Assembly (NCBI GenBank): GCA_934047225.1
Contig: OW203990.1
Coordinates: forward strand, 21,307,045 to 21,371,044
Direction: 5' to 3'
DNA: 64,000 nt
Origin: Ypsolopha sequella
Taxonomy: Eukaryota > Arthropoda > Insecta > Lepidoptera > Ypsolophidae
Numbering within the stretch: the first letter of the stretch is position 1; every line of letters starts with the position of its first letter. Under the pieces are notes generated by a model that was given only the letters and a program-made list of their open reading frames with translations, had not been told where the DNA came from and made no database searches. Shown one piece after another: positions 54,230-64,000 of this stretch. A program made the position numbers and the translations under genes.

Positions 54230-54950
54230 ACGGAACTAACAAGTTCTAACTAACGGAAGATACAAGGATTTGATGGTGCGTGGATGACAGTGACAGGGGG
54301 GCGCAGTTGTGAAACAAGGAGTATGGTAGCGGCGTTAGTTCCGATTTTGGACACAACCAATCCACGCGCCATAAGATCCTTGTAGCACTGTAAGTCATAC
54401 ACAATAGCCCATTTTCAAACATCAATTTATAAATAAGAGTCTACCTTTGATAGTGAAACGTAATTTTTTCAGTCTCTCGGGAATATCCTTGGTATTTGCA
54501 AATAATTTGGGAAAGTGCAAGTTGAACTCGCGCACAGAGTTCCGTATCACTACACAATACGGTTATGGAACCCTAAAGATATTATGATCTCTAAATAACC
54601 ACAATGCAGGTGTCATAGCAGTACTAAAGCGACACTAATTTGTTTCTGATTGATTTCTAGTTTGTAATGCATTCTAATAATAATTTGATATAATATTTTA
54701 TATTAATTGCTACAAAGTTGAACAAGAAATTAACTTTGAAAGCGATGAAGCGTGCAGACTGTACTTGGACATCCATAAAAGTAATTCATTTTGTGCCACT
54801 GAAAAAATTCCATTTTGTATAACTTATGTAAAATTCTCTCAGTATAGTAAAGTTTGACTCATAAACTATTAAATAAAATTTAAAAAGTGTGTCAGTAGTG
54901 ACGTTAGTAAAAACCATTTTTGATATGCCGTTGTTCTACCATCTTCTTCC
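54230..54950. other. Noncoding with GGTTCCG repeat fragment
   Basis: AAAGTGCAAGTTGAACTCGCGC and CAGAGTTCCGTATCACTACA (about 54514-54560) are a fragment of the dispersed repeat. Nothing else recognised. Confidence 0.4.
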
Positions 54951-54954
54951 AAGA

Positions 54955-55215
54955 TCAAGACATATCTTAAATGAAAGAACATAATGTAGTCCTCAAGCAA
55001 GCAGAGCCTCATCAAAATCTACCGAAGAGATTTCGAGATATGACTGATTATGTTTTACCACCCCCCCCCGTACTTCAGTTCTTGTAATTAATAACACTTA
55101 ATTAATAAGTTTTTGCAAATATAAAATTTAATTTAATTTTTATTTTTTTATTTTGTTGGGGTTCTGCTTTCTCGAGGACTACATTATGCCTTTTTATTTA
55201 ACATACATCTTAATT
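54955..55215. repeat. Inverted repeat related to intron 7
   Basis: CAAGCAGAGCCTCATCAAAA at the left is answered by GGGGTTCTGCTTTCTCGAGG at the right. The left arm also matches gene A 11700-11830 in reverse orientation. Confidence 0.55.
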
Positions 55216-56630
55216 TTGGCGGCGCTTGGACCAAATCCCTATACAAGTTTGCGCACCGTCAGTTCTCTATTCCCCATACTGACCCATCTCAACGCACTAT
55301 ATATCCCGCATATTTTGTCGTGATGTTATGTTATGTTTTTGTTTTTATTGTAAAACGATAGCGGCTGAAAATATTTCACATTTGGAATAGTCTCAGCAAT
55401 GTAAGTGACTTGGGGCCTCATCCCTAAATAGGGTACTTCGCGTATTCCCTTCATGCAACACAGGCATTGCCGAGAGACTGAAAAAAAATAAAGCTTTTGC
55501 TGGCGCGGCGTAAAGCACGATTTTTAAATTTTTACCAGACATTTTGTAAGAATGAATGTGTTGTATCAGTATCTTATTTGACGGAAATATGTTACGTCTG
55601 CGTTTCTCTTTGCGAAACAAGCAAAGAATAATAACCATGTAAAAGTATTATTATTTTATTATCCGCGTAAAAGCAACCCTAGTTGAGTAGTAACAATACA
55701 GTGGAGCTCTAGTATGCAGAACGGCACGCGGAGAATAGTTGTAATGGGATCCAGGGAAATGATAACAGAACTAAATAGAGCAACTGAGATTGTAATGGGA
55801 ATTTAATGGATGCCTGTAGTATAAATGAGGAAGGGATTTAATATCAAGGATGCATATTTTTTTTACATAATATACGAATAAATATAATTTTAGCTATAAG
55901 CCTTCATCAGTCGACTGACTGAGTGACTGACTGACTGATGATGACGGCCTCACTGATGAGGTCGAAATATTTCGAAAAATATAAAGTGTTTTTTTTTTAT
56001 TATTATCTAATGCTATTTTTATCTTCCTTTACTTTATCTTCGGTCATAGAGGAAAACATGCATAAGGTACACATATTCTGTGTACTTTGATTTCTTTGTT
56101 CACAGTTTGCGATATCAACTTCGCACAAGAGGTTAAACACCGTTCCTAAACAAAAATTGAAAATACGATAGGTTTGTTAATATCGGATTACAAATAAATA
56201 AATTGACGCAACTTTCAAATTTTATTGTTGATGATGACCCGATCTAGATCAAGTATGGGCAACCTTTTAAAAGTTGCGAGCCGAACCATAGGATGTTAAC
56301 AAAATCGCGGGCCGTACATAATAGGTAGTTGTGAAAAAAAAACCGGCCAAGTGCGAGTCGGACTCGCGCACGAAGGCCAAGGGTTCCGGTAAGGTATTAT
56401 CTATAAAAACGGCAAAAAAACATGTCTGTTGCCCCCTTAAATATTTATTTTATTCTGTTTTTTAGTATTTTTTATATGTCACATCCTACAAATTATATAC
56501 CTATAAACGTTTTAATTTAAGTGTTTATTATAATTTCTTATTATTCTAATAATAACCGTCAGTGTCTTCGTTTCATATACGAAAAACACTTTCGACGTAT
56601 TTTTCAGAATCATACATAAAGTATATTATA
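55216..56630. other. Noncoding, scattered repeat fragments
   Basis: Includes an imperfect CTGACTGACTGA tract with TCACTGATGAGGTCGAAATA (55915-55980) and AAACCGGCCAAGTGCGAGTC of the GGTTCCG family at 56340. No gene seen. Confidence 0.45.
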
Positions 56631-56634
56631 ATTA

Positions 56635-57194
56635 TATACAGGGTGGAAAAAATTTAAGGGCCCTGGAGGGGAACTACCTTAAATCCTTTAATTAGGTCAT
56701 TTTACTGAAAGTAAACATTCCTTTATTTTTTAAAAGAAACAAAACTGCATTCAAAGGTCTTCTAAATTTCGCTTTTCTCACCCGGGAATCGAACCAACTA
56801 AAAATAAAAAAAATAAACCCTCACTATTTTACTATACGAATCGGTAGGATTATTGTTCAGGAAAAAATTTGTTTGATAAACATTTGGTCTTACACTCATC
56901 TGTTGTACGATATACCCATGAAATTGAATATTTATTACAAGTTCTTTTTTAACAAAATCTAGTACTTACTGTTCACTATCCTACCGATTCGTATAATAAA
57001 ATAGTGAGGGTTTATTTTTTTAATTTTTAGTTGGTTCGATTCCCGGGTGAGACAAGCGAATTTTAGAAGATTTTTGAATGCAGTTTCGTTTCTTTTAAAA
57101 AATAAAGGAATGTTTCCTTTCAGTAAAATGAGCTAACTAAAGGATTTAAGGTAGTTCTCCTCCAGGGCCCTTAAATTTTTTCCACTCCGTATAT
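56635..57194. mobile_element. 560-bp perfect-hairpin MITE
   Basis: GGGTGGAAAAAATTTAAGGG at the left and its complement at the right. Arms of about 200 bp match throughout (GAATCGAACCAACTAAAAAT; CCTACCGATTCGTATA near the loop). No ORF of note. Confidence 0.85.
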
Positions 57195-58404
57195 ATTTAA
57201 AAAAAAATACGGTTTTTGAATATTTCCAAGATTTCAGTGCCAAATCAACTAAATCGAAGGGCACATCCATGGTCGACAATGACCTAGACTTTCCTTTCAT
57301 ACTAATAAAATAAATATAATGAACTTTTTACCTCACTAGCTCGAAAAGCGCGCCATCTTAAAAACAGTGAGCAAAATCGATATTTGTTCACTGGTTTTAA
57401 ACAGTGAAGAAAAGTGTTTCAAAATATGTATGGAATCCGGAAACGGATAGATAGATAGATAGATGATGGCTATGTTTTGCGTTTTCGATCGGTTTATCAA
57501 AGATTTTCCGATTTTTCGCGGCTTTTGGGATTCAATTAACATTCCGTACATTTTATGTTATGTGCAATTATTTTATATGGTGTATTGCTTTAAAAAAAAA
57601 CCATTGAATTCTTATAAGTTGGTTCGAAAAGATGGTGTCGTTACATATGTGTTTCCTCGCTAGTGAGGTGAAAAGTTGTATGTGTTACACGAGAGCAAAT
57701 TTATTTTGTTTCTTGTGCCTTTGAATCCCTTACCACGCTAAGTATTCGAACTTAGAATCACTCGCTACGCTCGTGATTCAATTATAGAATCCTTCGCTTG
57801 CTCGGGATTCAAACTCGGCACTCGCAACAAAAACATTTTTGCTCTCTTGTTGCACAAATAACTATTGCTATCGAAACAAAATACTCGTTAGTAGAATGCG
57901 CAACAAAGTTATTCTTGCCGTGAGTGCTACGCTTCATTGCGCTGTGTAGCTACACTACGGCGTAGCAAACTTAAACTATGGCGTCGTAGCAAAATGTGAC
58001 GACGAAGAAAAAATACCTCGATTAAAACGATACCAAAAGGCACAATGAAAATTCTAAAGTCAGCTTAACTAAACGATATTAGATATTCATAATTATAAAG
58101 AAGGGAGACCGGGGGTTTGGATGAATAATAAAGAAAAATGGTTTGTTTTATTCTTTATTTTATCATATAGTCTATAAAATAAGATAAAAGTCATCGAAAG
58201 ATTTACTTCGATACGATAAGTAGTTTTCGAGATATTAATTTTTTTAAATAGGCTAGAAACGCTCGACCGCGCTCGCATGTGTGACGTCACAAGACAGGAA
58301 TCGCCTCGCGCCACGCCGCCGACTCGCTCAGTCAGCTGTTGCCCTGTTGCCTTAAAACCTTATAACAGTACCAAAACATTTATTTTTATTTATACCATAA
58401 ATGA
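57195..58404. other. Noncoding; copy of the intron 7 repeat
   Basis: 57330-57870 contains CTCACTAGCTCGAAAAGCGC, a GATA microsatellite (57447-57465) and CACTCGCTACGCTCGTGATT, related to 11120-12060 and 31500-32330. The rest carries no recognised feature. Confidence 0.5.
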
Positions 58405-60110
58405 TTAATAAAACAACACACTTATTCTAGGTACTAATTTATCATAAACATTGTTTTTCCAAAATAATTTGCATTTTTCAAAAAGATTTTTACAGAAGTC
58501 TTTATCGTACTGCACTTCATATATATCAACTTTTTTTGAGGACTCAAAGTCTACGTGAGCAACACAAAACAGACTTTTTTGTCTTGCTGACATGTGCATT
58601 TGTGCTTGTAGTTGAGCATAATATTTTTTTCCTACTTGACCGTTCTCATAGTACGTTCTCGTTGTGTTCTTCTTGTAAGGACACTTTATTTCAATAACAC
58701 AGTCATTTGTAAGACCATCGGGTGACGCACCAAGCATTGGCCAGTCTTTATTCAAATAAAGACCAGACTGTTAATTTTTTTTTTTTTATTTCGGTACATA
58801 ACTACTTTACTAACATCACTCTCTAGTATTTTCCCTCGCTTGATAGCTGCAGTTTCTTTAAATTTTAAGACCCCAAATACAGTTTCTACTTTGATGCCGT
58901 AATGCGCCCGTAACGCATTTCGAACCACATATTAGACTCAGTTTGAGCCTTAGTGGCATCTTTTACATGAAGAAATCTTGAATCAGTATTTCATTTTGGC
59001 AAAATTTTATAAAATTTTCAACGCCCCGATCAGCAGAACTTAGTTTGAATGCGCATATTAGGTAATGCATAGAAATTTTTTGTACTTCCGGCTTTTCAGT
59101 GACATATTGAGCGAGTGAGCACTGTACAATTAGTTCAAAAAGCTTTGGAACTAGTTTTTCAAAAAACCCATTACTGTCGTCTCCAACATTTGGAAGCTGT
59201 GAACCAAAGTCTTTGGCTTTTATACATTTTTCCGTAGTACCAACACTCGTAAGCTTCGATTTCTTTTAGAGCATTTGACATCTGTCGGTGACGGCTCCTC
59301 AGTGCGACGATGAAGCCACATTAATAAAGCTATAGTGTGTTTGCATCCACCTTTACTGGCGGCACAATCATCACAAGTAACGCACAAAACCTCGTCCTCT
59401 TTTTCATAGCACTCCAGAAACCAGTGGTAAGGTTTTGTACGTACTCGATGCTCCGGTGTGATTCTACACTTTACGATACAAATGTCTCCTTGTCTTTTTA
59501 CTTGTACATAGCCGATTGCATCATCTCCATAACTATCTCTCGCTGGTATAAAAATAAATAAATAGTTTTCGTAAATACTTGATTAAAATTTTTATACTAT
59601 TCTATGTTTTGAATGTTTGATGTGAAATGTTTAGAACCCCTGACAAAGTTCTTATTGTTTTATATACTAAGATCAAAATAAAATTTACAAGAACATAAAT
59701 ATAGGTGTCAAATCTTGTGTTAATACATATCGTTACTAGGTTATATTTTGTTAGAGAAAAGAGTTTGGTAGGTACCATAGTACAGTGCTTAACTATGTTT
59801 CGAACATACCTACAAACTTACTTGTACGTACGGTACGTACCTATTTGCTCTTACAGTATTATTGTGACGCGTGAAATGGGAAAAAATAAATAAATATCAT
59901 GTGATATAAAAATTTGATTCTTACTTACTTTTTTATTTTTACGTCTCGCATTTCAGCGGCAACGAAATCAGCATTTTTCGAAAAATATTGAGCCACCATC
60001 AAACCGTCCACTCTAGGCAAGTTATTAGATTGTCCTTTTTGAAATCCTTCTTCCATGTTTAAAATTAAATAACTACTAAAGAATAATAATCGGTCAGGAG
60101 ACGAACTCAT
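58405..60110 (-). pseudogene. SWIM-finger / YqaJ-type nuclease gene, frameshifted
   Basis: Exon 1 runs from the ATG at 60110 to about 59929 (MSSSPDRLLFFSSYLILN, LPRVDGLMVAQYFSKNADFV), followed by a GTAAGT donor. Exon 2 begins near 59540 (DSYGDDAIGYVQVKRQGD) and contains a SWIM-like zinc finger, CVTCDDCAASKGGCKHTIALL in outline (C-x2-C-x6-C-x-H). It then loses frame near 59270. Further conserved blocks follow in other frames (ADRGVENFIKFCQNEILIQ; MWFEMRYGRITASK, the YqaJ start). An open 116-codon end holds the nuclease core (LGASPDGLTNDCVIEIKCPY; AQLQAQMHMS). At least two frameshifts and stops make it a pseudogene. Such SWIM-YqaJ genes recur in insect genomes; that they are carried by mobile DNA is my inference. 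Confidence 0.75.
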
Positions 60111-60129
60111 TACTCGCGGTTACATAAGG

Positions 60130-60815
60130 TATCAGTCAGTACGTGTGTTCGTGGCGAACCGGCGAGCTCGCGAGGCACCGCGAGGTGCAAGTGGGCGGGA
60201 CCTGTACAACTACGTCACACGCAAAGCGCGCGCTTTCACGGACATTTGAATTTTTGTTCAACTTCCAATGTCTATAACTTTAAAACTATTTCGAATTTTT
60301 GAATGAAACAAAAACAGTTGTATTTCGTAACACTTAGGCGCCATTCTTACGAAGTTTCAAGTGATTCTGCGAACCTACTGACATTGTTTATTATGGATAT
60401 TCATTAGGGAACCCTAGCGATTCGAGTACAATTAAATTCCAAGGAAATGAGGCTAATAAATGGACGCACCTACATCTGAAGGAAATTATAGACCATTTAA
60501 TTTAATCTTGCAAGTATTTCGGCGCATTTTTGTGTATAAAACTACGTTTATATCGGTTGTTTGTTTATTATTGTTAATCGAACACGCTGTAACAGCTAAA
60601 CCATTTTGCATGCAACTTTCAATGCATGCAAATTTATTAGCATTTTGCATGTAATTGCCTAGAGTATAATGTAGTAGAGTGTGTCTCGGAATAGCACGAA
60701 AGCTATATTTTTTCCTGAATATCTGCTGTTTTCAGCCGCCAGGTCTTCACATCTCATGTGTAAACCAAATTTAAAACACGGGCGAAGTTAATGATATTTG
60801 AATATATATTTTAAA
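60130..60815. other. Noncoding between pseudogene and SINE
   Basis: GC-rich near 60130-60240 (upstream of the pseudogene), then AT-rich. No gene is seen. Confidence 0.4.
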
Positions 60816-61159
60816 GCGGCGGTAGCTCAGGGGTAGAACGCTGGCCTCTAAATCTTGAGATCCAGGTTCGATCCACGGTCGGGCATGCTCCTACAATGAG
60901 TTTTCGGAAATTATGTGCATAGTATTTGTTCTCACTTTCTGAACGATAAAGGAAAACATCATAAGGAAACCTGCAAGCCCTATAAAGCGTGTATGTGTGC
61001 CCGAAGTACGGCGATAGGGTACACCACACATCACGTTGGGACGTAGTAATCGTCGGAGAAACACGGGTGTACCGAGTATGGACTTGCACTTTACAGTTCA
61101 CACTCGGAACACCTCTGACACCCCCTTGGGGATTCATGTCGTGACGATGTATATTTAAA
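60816..61159 (+). mobile_element. tRNA-derived SINE
   Basis: The head has an A box (TAGCTCAGGGGTAGAACG) and a B box (GGTTCGATCC) at tRNA spacing, but the acceptor stem does not pair, so it is not a tRNA gene. The body ends CTCTGACACCCCCTTGGGGA, the segment also found before exon 9 of both proteases. Confidence 0.72.
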
Positions 61160-61281
61160 CGTATTAATGTGTGAATAAAATTTCGATTTAGTTGTGTGGG
61201 TGGACACCGTGTATAGCTTGGATTCATCGTGTAAAGTACACCCACACAGCTGAATCGAAGTTTTACTCACATATTAATACG
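61160..61281. mobile_element. 122-bp palindromic MITE
   Basis: CGTATTAATGTGTGAATAAA at the left pairs with TTTTACTCACATATTAATACG at the right; GTTGTGTGGGTG and CACCCACACAGC continue the stem. Confidence 0.72.
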
Positions 61282-62390
61282 ATTCTCGATATCACGTGAC
61301 CTACTATCACCTTATCTAAACCACCTGAAATTTCGCAAATGTGGTCTCTATCACCTACTGAACCACCCATAGGAATTCGGGCGGTTGATTAAATTTCACC
61401 TTGTATAATAATTATCCTTGCAAAATTTTGTAATTAATAATACAAATATAATATTATGAATTTAGAGTTAGTTTTTTATTTATTTAACAATATAAAACTT
61501 AAATAACATTAAAAAACTAGACTAACTATAAATTAATGACTTTGTGACTTTGTGTTTGAAAATAAATACTTTTTATGTTTTTATGTTATGTTATGTTAAA
61601 TATAACCTTGTGAACTTTAAATTATGATTGGCTCAAAAGGACTGTATCCAGAGCCGTTAAACAGTGGAAAAAAAGTATAACATTTATGGTACACAGTAAA
61701 GGTTAGCCAACTTCTCGTAAATAAATTAAAAATATAATAATAATAATAATATAAATATAAAAGATAAAATTAAACCTAACTAAAAAATAAATTAAGAAAA
61801 ACTTACCTATAAATTAAACAATATAAAATGTTTTTTCCAAATCACAATTTACATAATGAATTTTATAATGAAATTAATAATTTTCCGACTTTTTCCTATA
61901 CGTGTGTTATTGTGAGCGGAATTTTCAAGTTTATAAATCAACTGGAAATGCCCTAGAGGTTTTCAAGGTGAGCCGATTTGTATGATACATTTATAAAGCA
62001 CAGTGACTTTTTTTCGTGTTGAGTCCATTGAAAGGGCTCTGGGCGGGCAGGTTCAATTTTTTTCTTTTATTTGTTACTTTGGGAAAATTTGCTCAGTTTG
62101 AACAGTAGATTACGCGGTTTCATTTAAAGATATCTGTCCATTTATATACAGTATACACCGCTGCAAAGAGACAAAAGATACATATTTTCGAATTTCGTTA
62201 GGATCGGAAATTGTTTCGCGTTTGCGACCAACATTAATTTGCATGATCGTCAAATAATCTCGTCCAGTTGCACCCGCATGCACCTTGGTGCGTAATGTTT
62301 AGACTTGCTCAATTCGTGCGAAACGCATATCTTGAGCCGGATATTCGGCCGCCAGATATCCGGCTATCCGGCCTAGTGCCCAGCTCTAAT
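61282..62390. other. Noncoding, AT-rich
   Basis: Contains a MITE-like terminus (GGGCGGTTGATTAAATTTCA, 61380) and a second GGACTGTATCCAGAGCCGTT repeat (about 61640). No gene. Confidence 0.45.
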
Positions 62391-62395
62391 TATTA

Positions 62396-62744
62396 TATCC
62401 ATCCATCAGCTCGTATTCGTCCACTGCTGGACATAGGCCTCCCCAATATTACGCCATCCTTAGCGGTCCTCAGTCATCCTCATCCAGCCGGCACCCGCAA
62501 CGTCCTTCAGATCGTCAGTCCAGCGGGCACGAGGGCGGCCTACGCTACGCTTTGCTGTACGTGGTCTCCATTCCAATGCCTTACGGCCCCAACGGTTATC
62601 ACGTCGGCGACAAATATGGCCAGTCCACTGCCGCTTCAACTTACTGATTCGGCAGGCTATACCGGACACCTTCGTTCTCTGACGGATATCTTCGTTTCGG
62701 ATTTGATCCATCAAGAGATATACAATACAATATATATAATACAA
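62396..62744 (-). mobile_element. LINE ORF2 C-terminal fragment
   Basis: Minus strand: IRNEDIRQRTKVSGIACRIS, LKRQWTGHICRRRDNRWGRK, EWRPRTAKRSVGRPRARWTD, then in another frame the end of the ORF and a short tail at about 62396. This C-terminus belongs to a LINE family widespread in insects (probably RTE-like). Only about 110 codons remain. Confidence 0.75.
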
Positions 62745-62762
62745 TTGTATTACAAGTTGTGA

Positions 62763-64000
62763 AAATTGTAGACTTTTAATAATTGTAGAAATTTAATATT
62801 CATCGATTGATTTAATTTTGTTCATAAAATAAAATAAAAAACTTGTTTCTTTTTATATAACGCTTCCGCGTACGAGTTTTGCTTGCCCGTCTACTTTTTC
62901 TGGATATACTTTAATCTTTAAACAGGCAGGATTACAAACTTTAAAAACGAATAGCGTAGAGAAAATATGACAAGATTTTTTAATGGAACTCTTATTATTT
63001 ATGTTTTAGCGTATATACATAAATAATTATAACAACACCGTACATTACTTACGGGTTATACCAACGACCGGTGAGAGAAAACCGCGCCACTTTGTTACCA
63101 AAATTGAGTCAAAGTCGATTCACCGCTTTCTTTTCACCATAACGTTGAAAATAAAAACGCCTTTATACGAGTAGAGAGTTTTTCTCCGTAAAAAATATCT
63201 GTGAAATTGCTTTGCGGAGGCATTTTGCGATTTGGAATTGTAGACATTATGCTGGCTTCTGGCAAAAACTCGGTATCGTTGTTATTACATTTTCCAGTGT
63301 GCTCATCTCGCTGTACGTCTATGATATGATTAGTACCTAAATATAATATCACAGGTATACGAGGGAAAGCAATCTCGCACCGAAATCTCAATCTCGGTAT
63401 TTGCAAGATTAAAAAAAACAATCTCGCAAGATCTCGATATTAGCGAGATCTTGCACTAATAAAAATTCTTTCGAAAAAAATATTGTTTCAACTACTGTTT
63501 AATACAAAAATTAAAACAAGATATCAATCCAATTATAGGGATGTATTAAACATACTTATAAAAGTTAATTATATTACTCTAGTGACCATACTGAAAAGCT
63601 TTCCCAAAGAAACATACCAGAGTAAATGAAAAAATAAATTCTCCTTTTCATAATAATTTTAAAAACCAACTGTAAATGTTGTATGGACATGTGTTTTTTT
63701 TCCATTTGCTTTGTTATGTTTCTTTGGAAAATTTGTTTAGTGTGTACAGTAGAGTAGAGAGTATATGATGTTATTTAAAGATAGCGTGTGTTTTCACTTT
63801 ATATAGCCTATAAGCTAGCCCAGCCGCAGACAATTCTAATTCTAATTTCTATTTAATGTTTATAGTCATCAATTTCAACAAAATTATGTTGATGAGTTAT
63901 TGCAGTTATTGTCTTCTCGACCCAGCAAATCTAATGCTTTATCTTTTTTTTAAGGGATTCAAGTGTCGTCAATGCCCTGCATCTGTAATATGCGCTGCAG
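62763..64000. other. Noncoding to window end
   Basis: No gene or repeat recognised with confidence. The last 50 bases (TTTTTTTTAAG, then a Cys-containing frame) could begin an exon, but the evidence is too thin. Confidence 0.35.

Noticed and set aside
55915..55985. A hammerhead ribozyme at TCACTGATGAGGTCGAAA
   Set aside because: CTGATGA and GAAA are present, but a proper stem II cannot form between them (GGUC... does not pair with ...UUUC); probably chance within a CTGACTGA tract or a Penelope-type remnant.
60816..60890. A tRNA gene
   Set aside because: A and B boxes are present, but the acceptor and T stems do not pair properly and SINE body sequence follows, so it is a tRNA-derived SINE head.
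62268..62762. A 164-codon plus-strand protein
   Set aside because: It is antisense to the LINE ORF2 C-terminus, whose motifs are clear on the minus strand.
63950..64000. Start of another exon (Cys-containing frame after TTTTTTTTAAG)
   Set aside because: Only about 47 bases are available, there is no domain signature, and it does not resemble the protease clip exons.

Overview
The window looks like AT-rich nuclear DNA of a moth or butterfly (Lepidoptera). It has small exons with GT-AG introns full of MITEs, SINEs, LINEs, piggyBac-, hAT- and mariner-type relics, and many copies of the 'GGGTTCCGTA / AAGTGCGAGTCGGACTCGCG' repeat that is common in lepidopteran genomes. No prokaryotic, organellar or viral gene set is visible.

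The only host genes I can support are two tandem paralogues of a secreted clip-domain, trypsin-like serine protease (snake-like), both on the + strand. Gene A (2608-15582) enters the window already in progress; its signal-peptide and first clip exons must lie upstream. Gene B (21239-48370) is complete: signal peptide, clip domain, linker, and a catalytic domain with His, Asp and Ser exons. All splice phases agree and give about 409 codons, or 452 with an extra in-frame exon 3a. The duplicated block includes introns and flanks (roughly 1-19 kb against 24.2-51.4 kb). The two copies therefore act as a built-in comparison: nearly every mobile element found in one copy can be checked against an empty site in the other.

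The most striking structure is intron 8 of gene B, swollen to 14 kb by a four-level nest. A 5'-truncated LINE was hit by a Penelope-like element (inverted terminal repeats, RT plus GIY-YIG frames with two stops). That was hit by an otherwise complete jockey-type retrotransposon (11-bp target duplication, poly(A), TAATG overlap between ORF1 and ORF2, minisatellite 5'UTR). The jockey ORF2 is in turn split by an unidentified insert of about 3.1 kb.

Between genes A and B (15.6-21.2 kb) lie a nested hAT MITE, further MITEs and a dead mariner. Downstream of gene B (48.4-64 kb) I see no intact host gene. That stretch holds long-palindrome MITEs, TTAA-flanked MITEs, a frameshifted SWIM-finger/YqaJ-nuclease pseudogene on the minus strand, a tRNA-derived SINE and a LINE tail.

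Function (family knowledge): clip-domain proteases are secreted zymogens of haemolymph cascades (Toll activation, melanization). Both paralogues keep the catalytic triad and trypsin-type specificity residues but differ at the activation bond (Arg in A, Lys in B).
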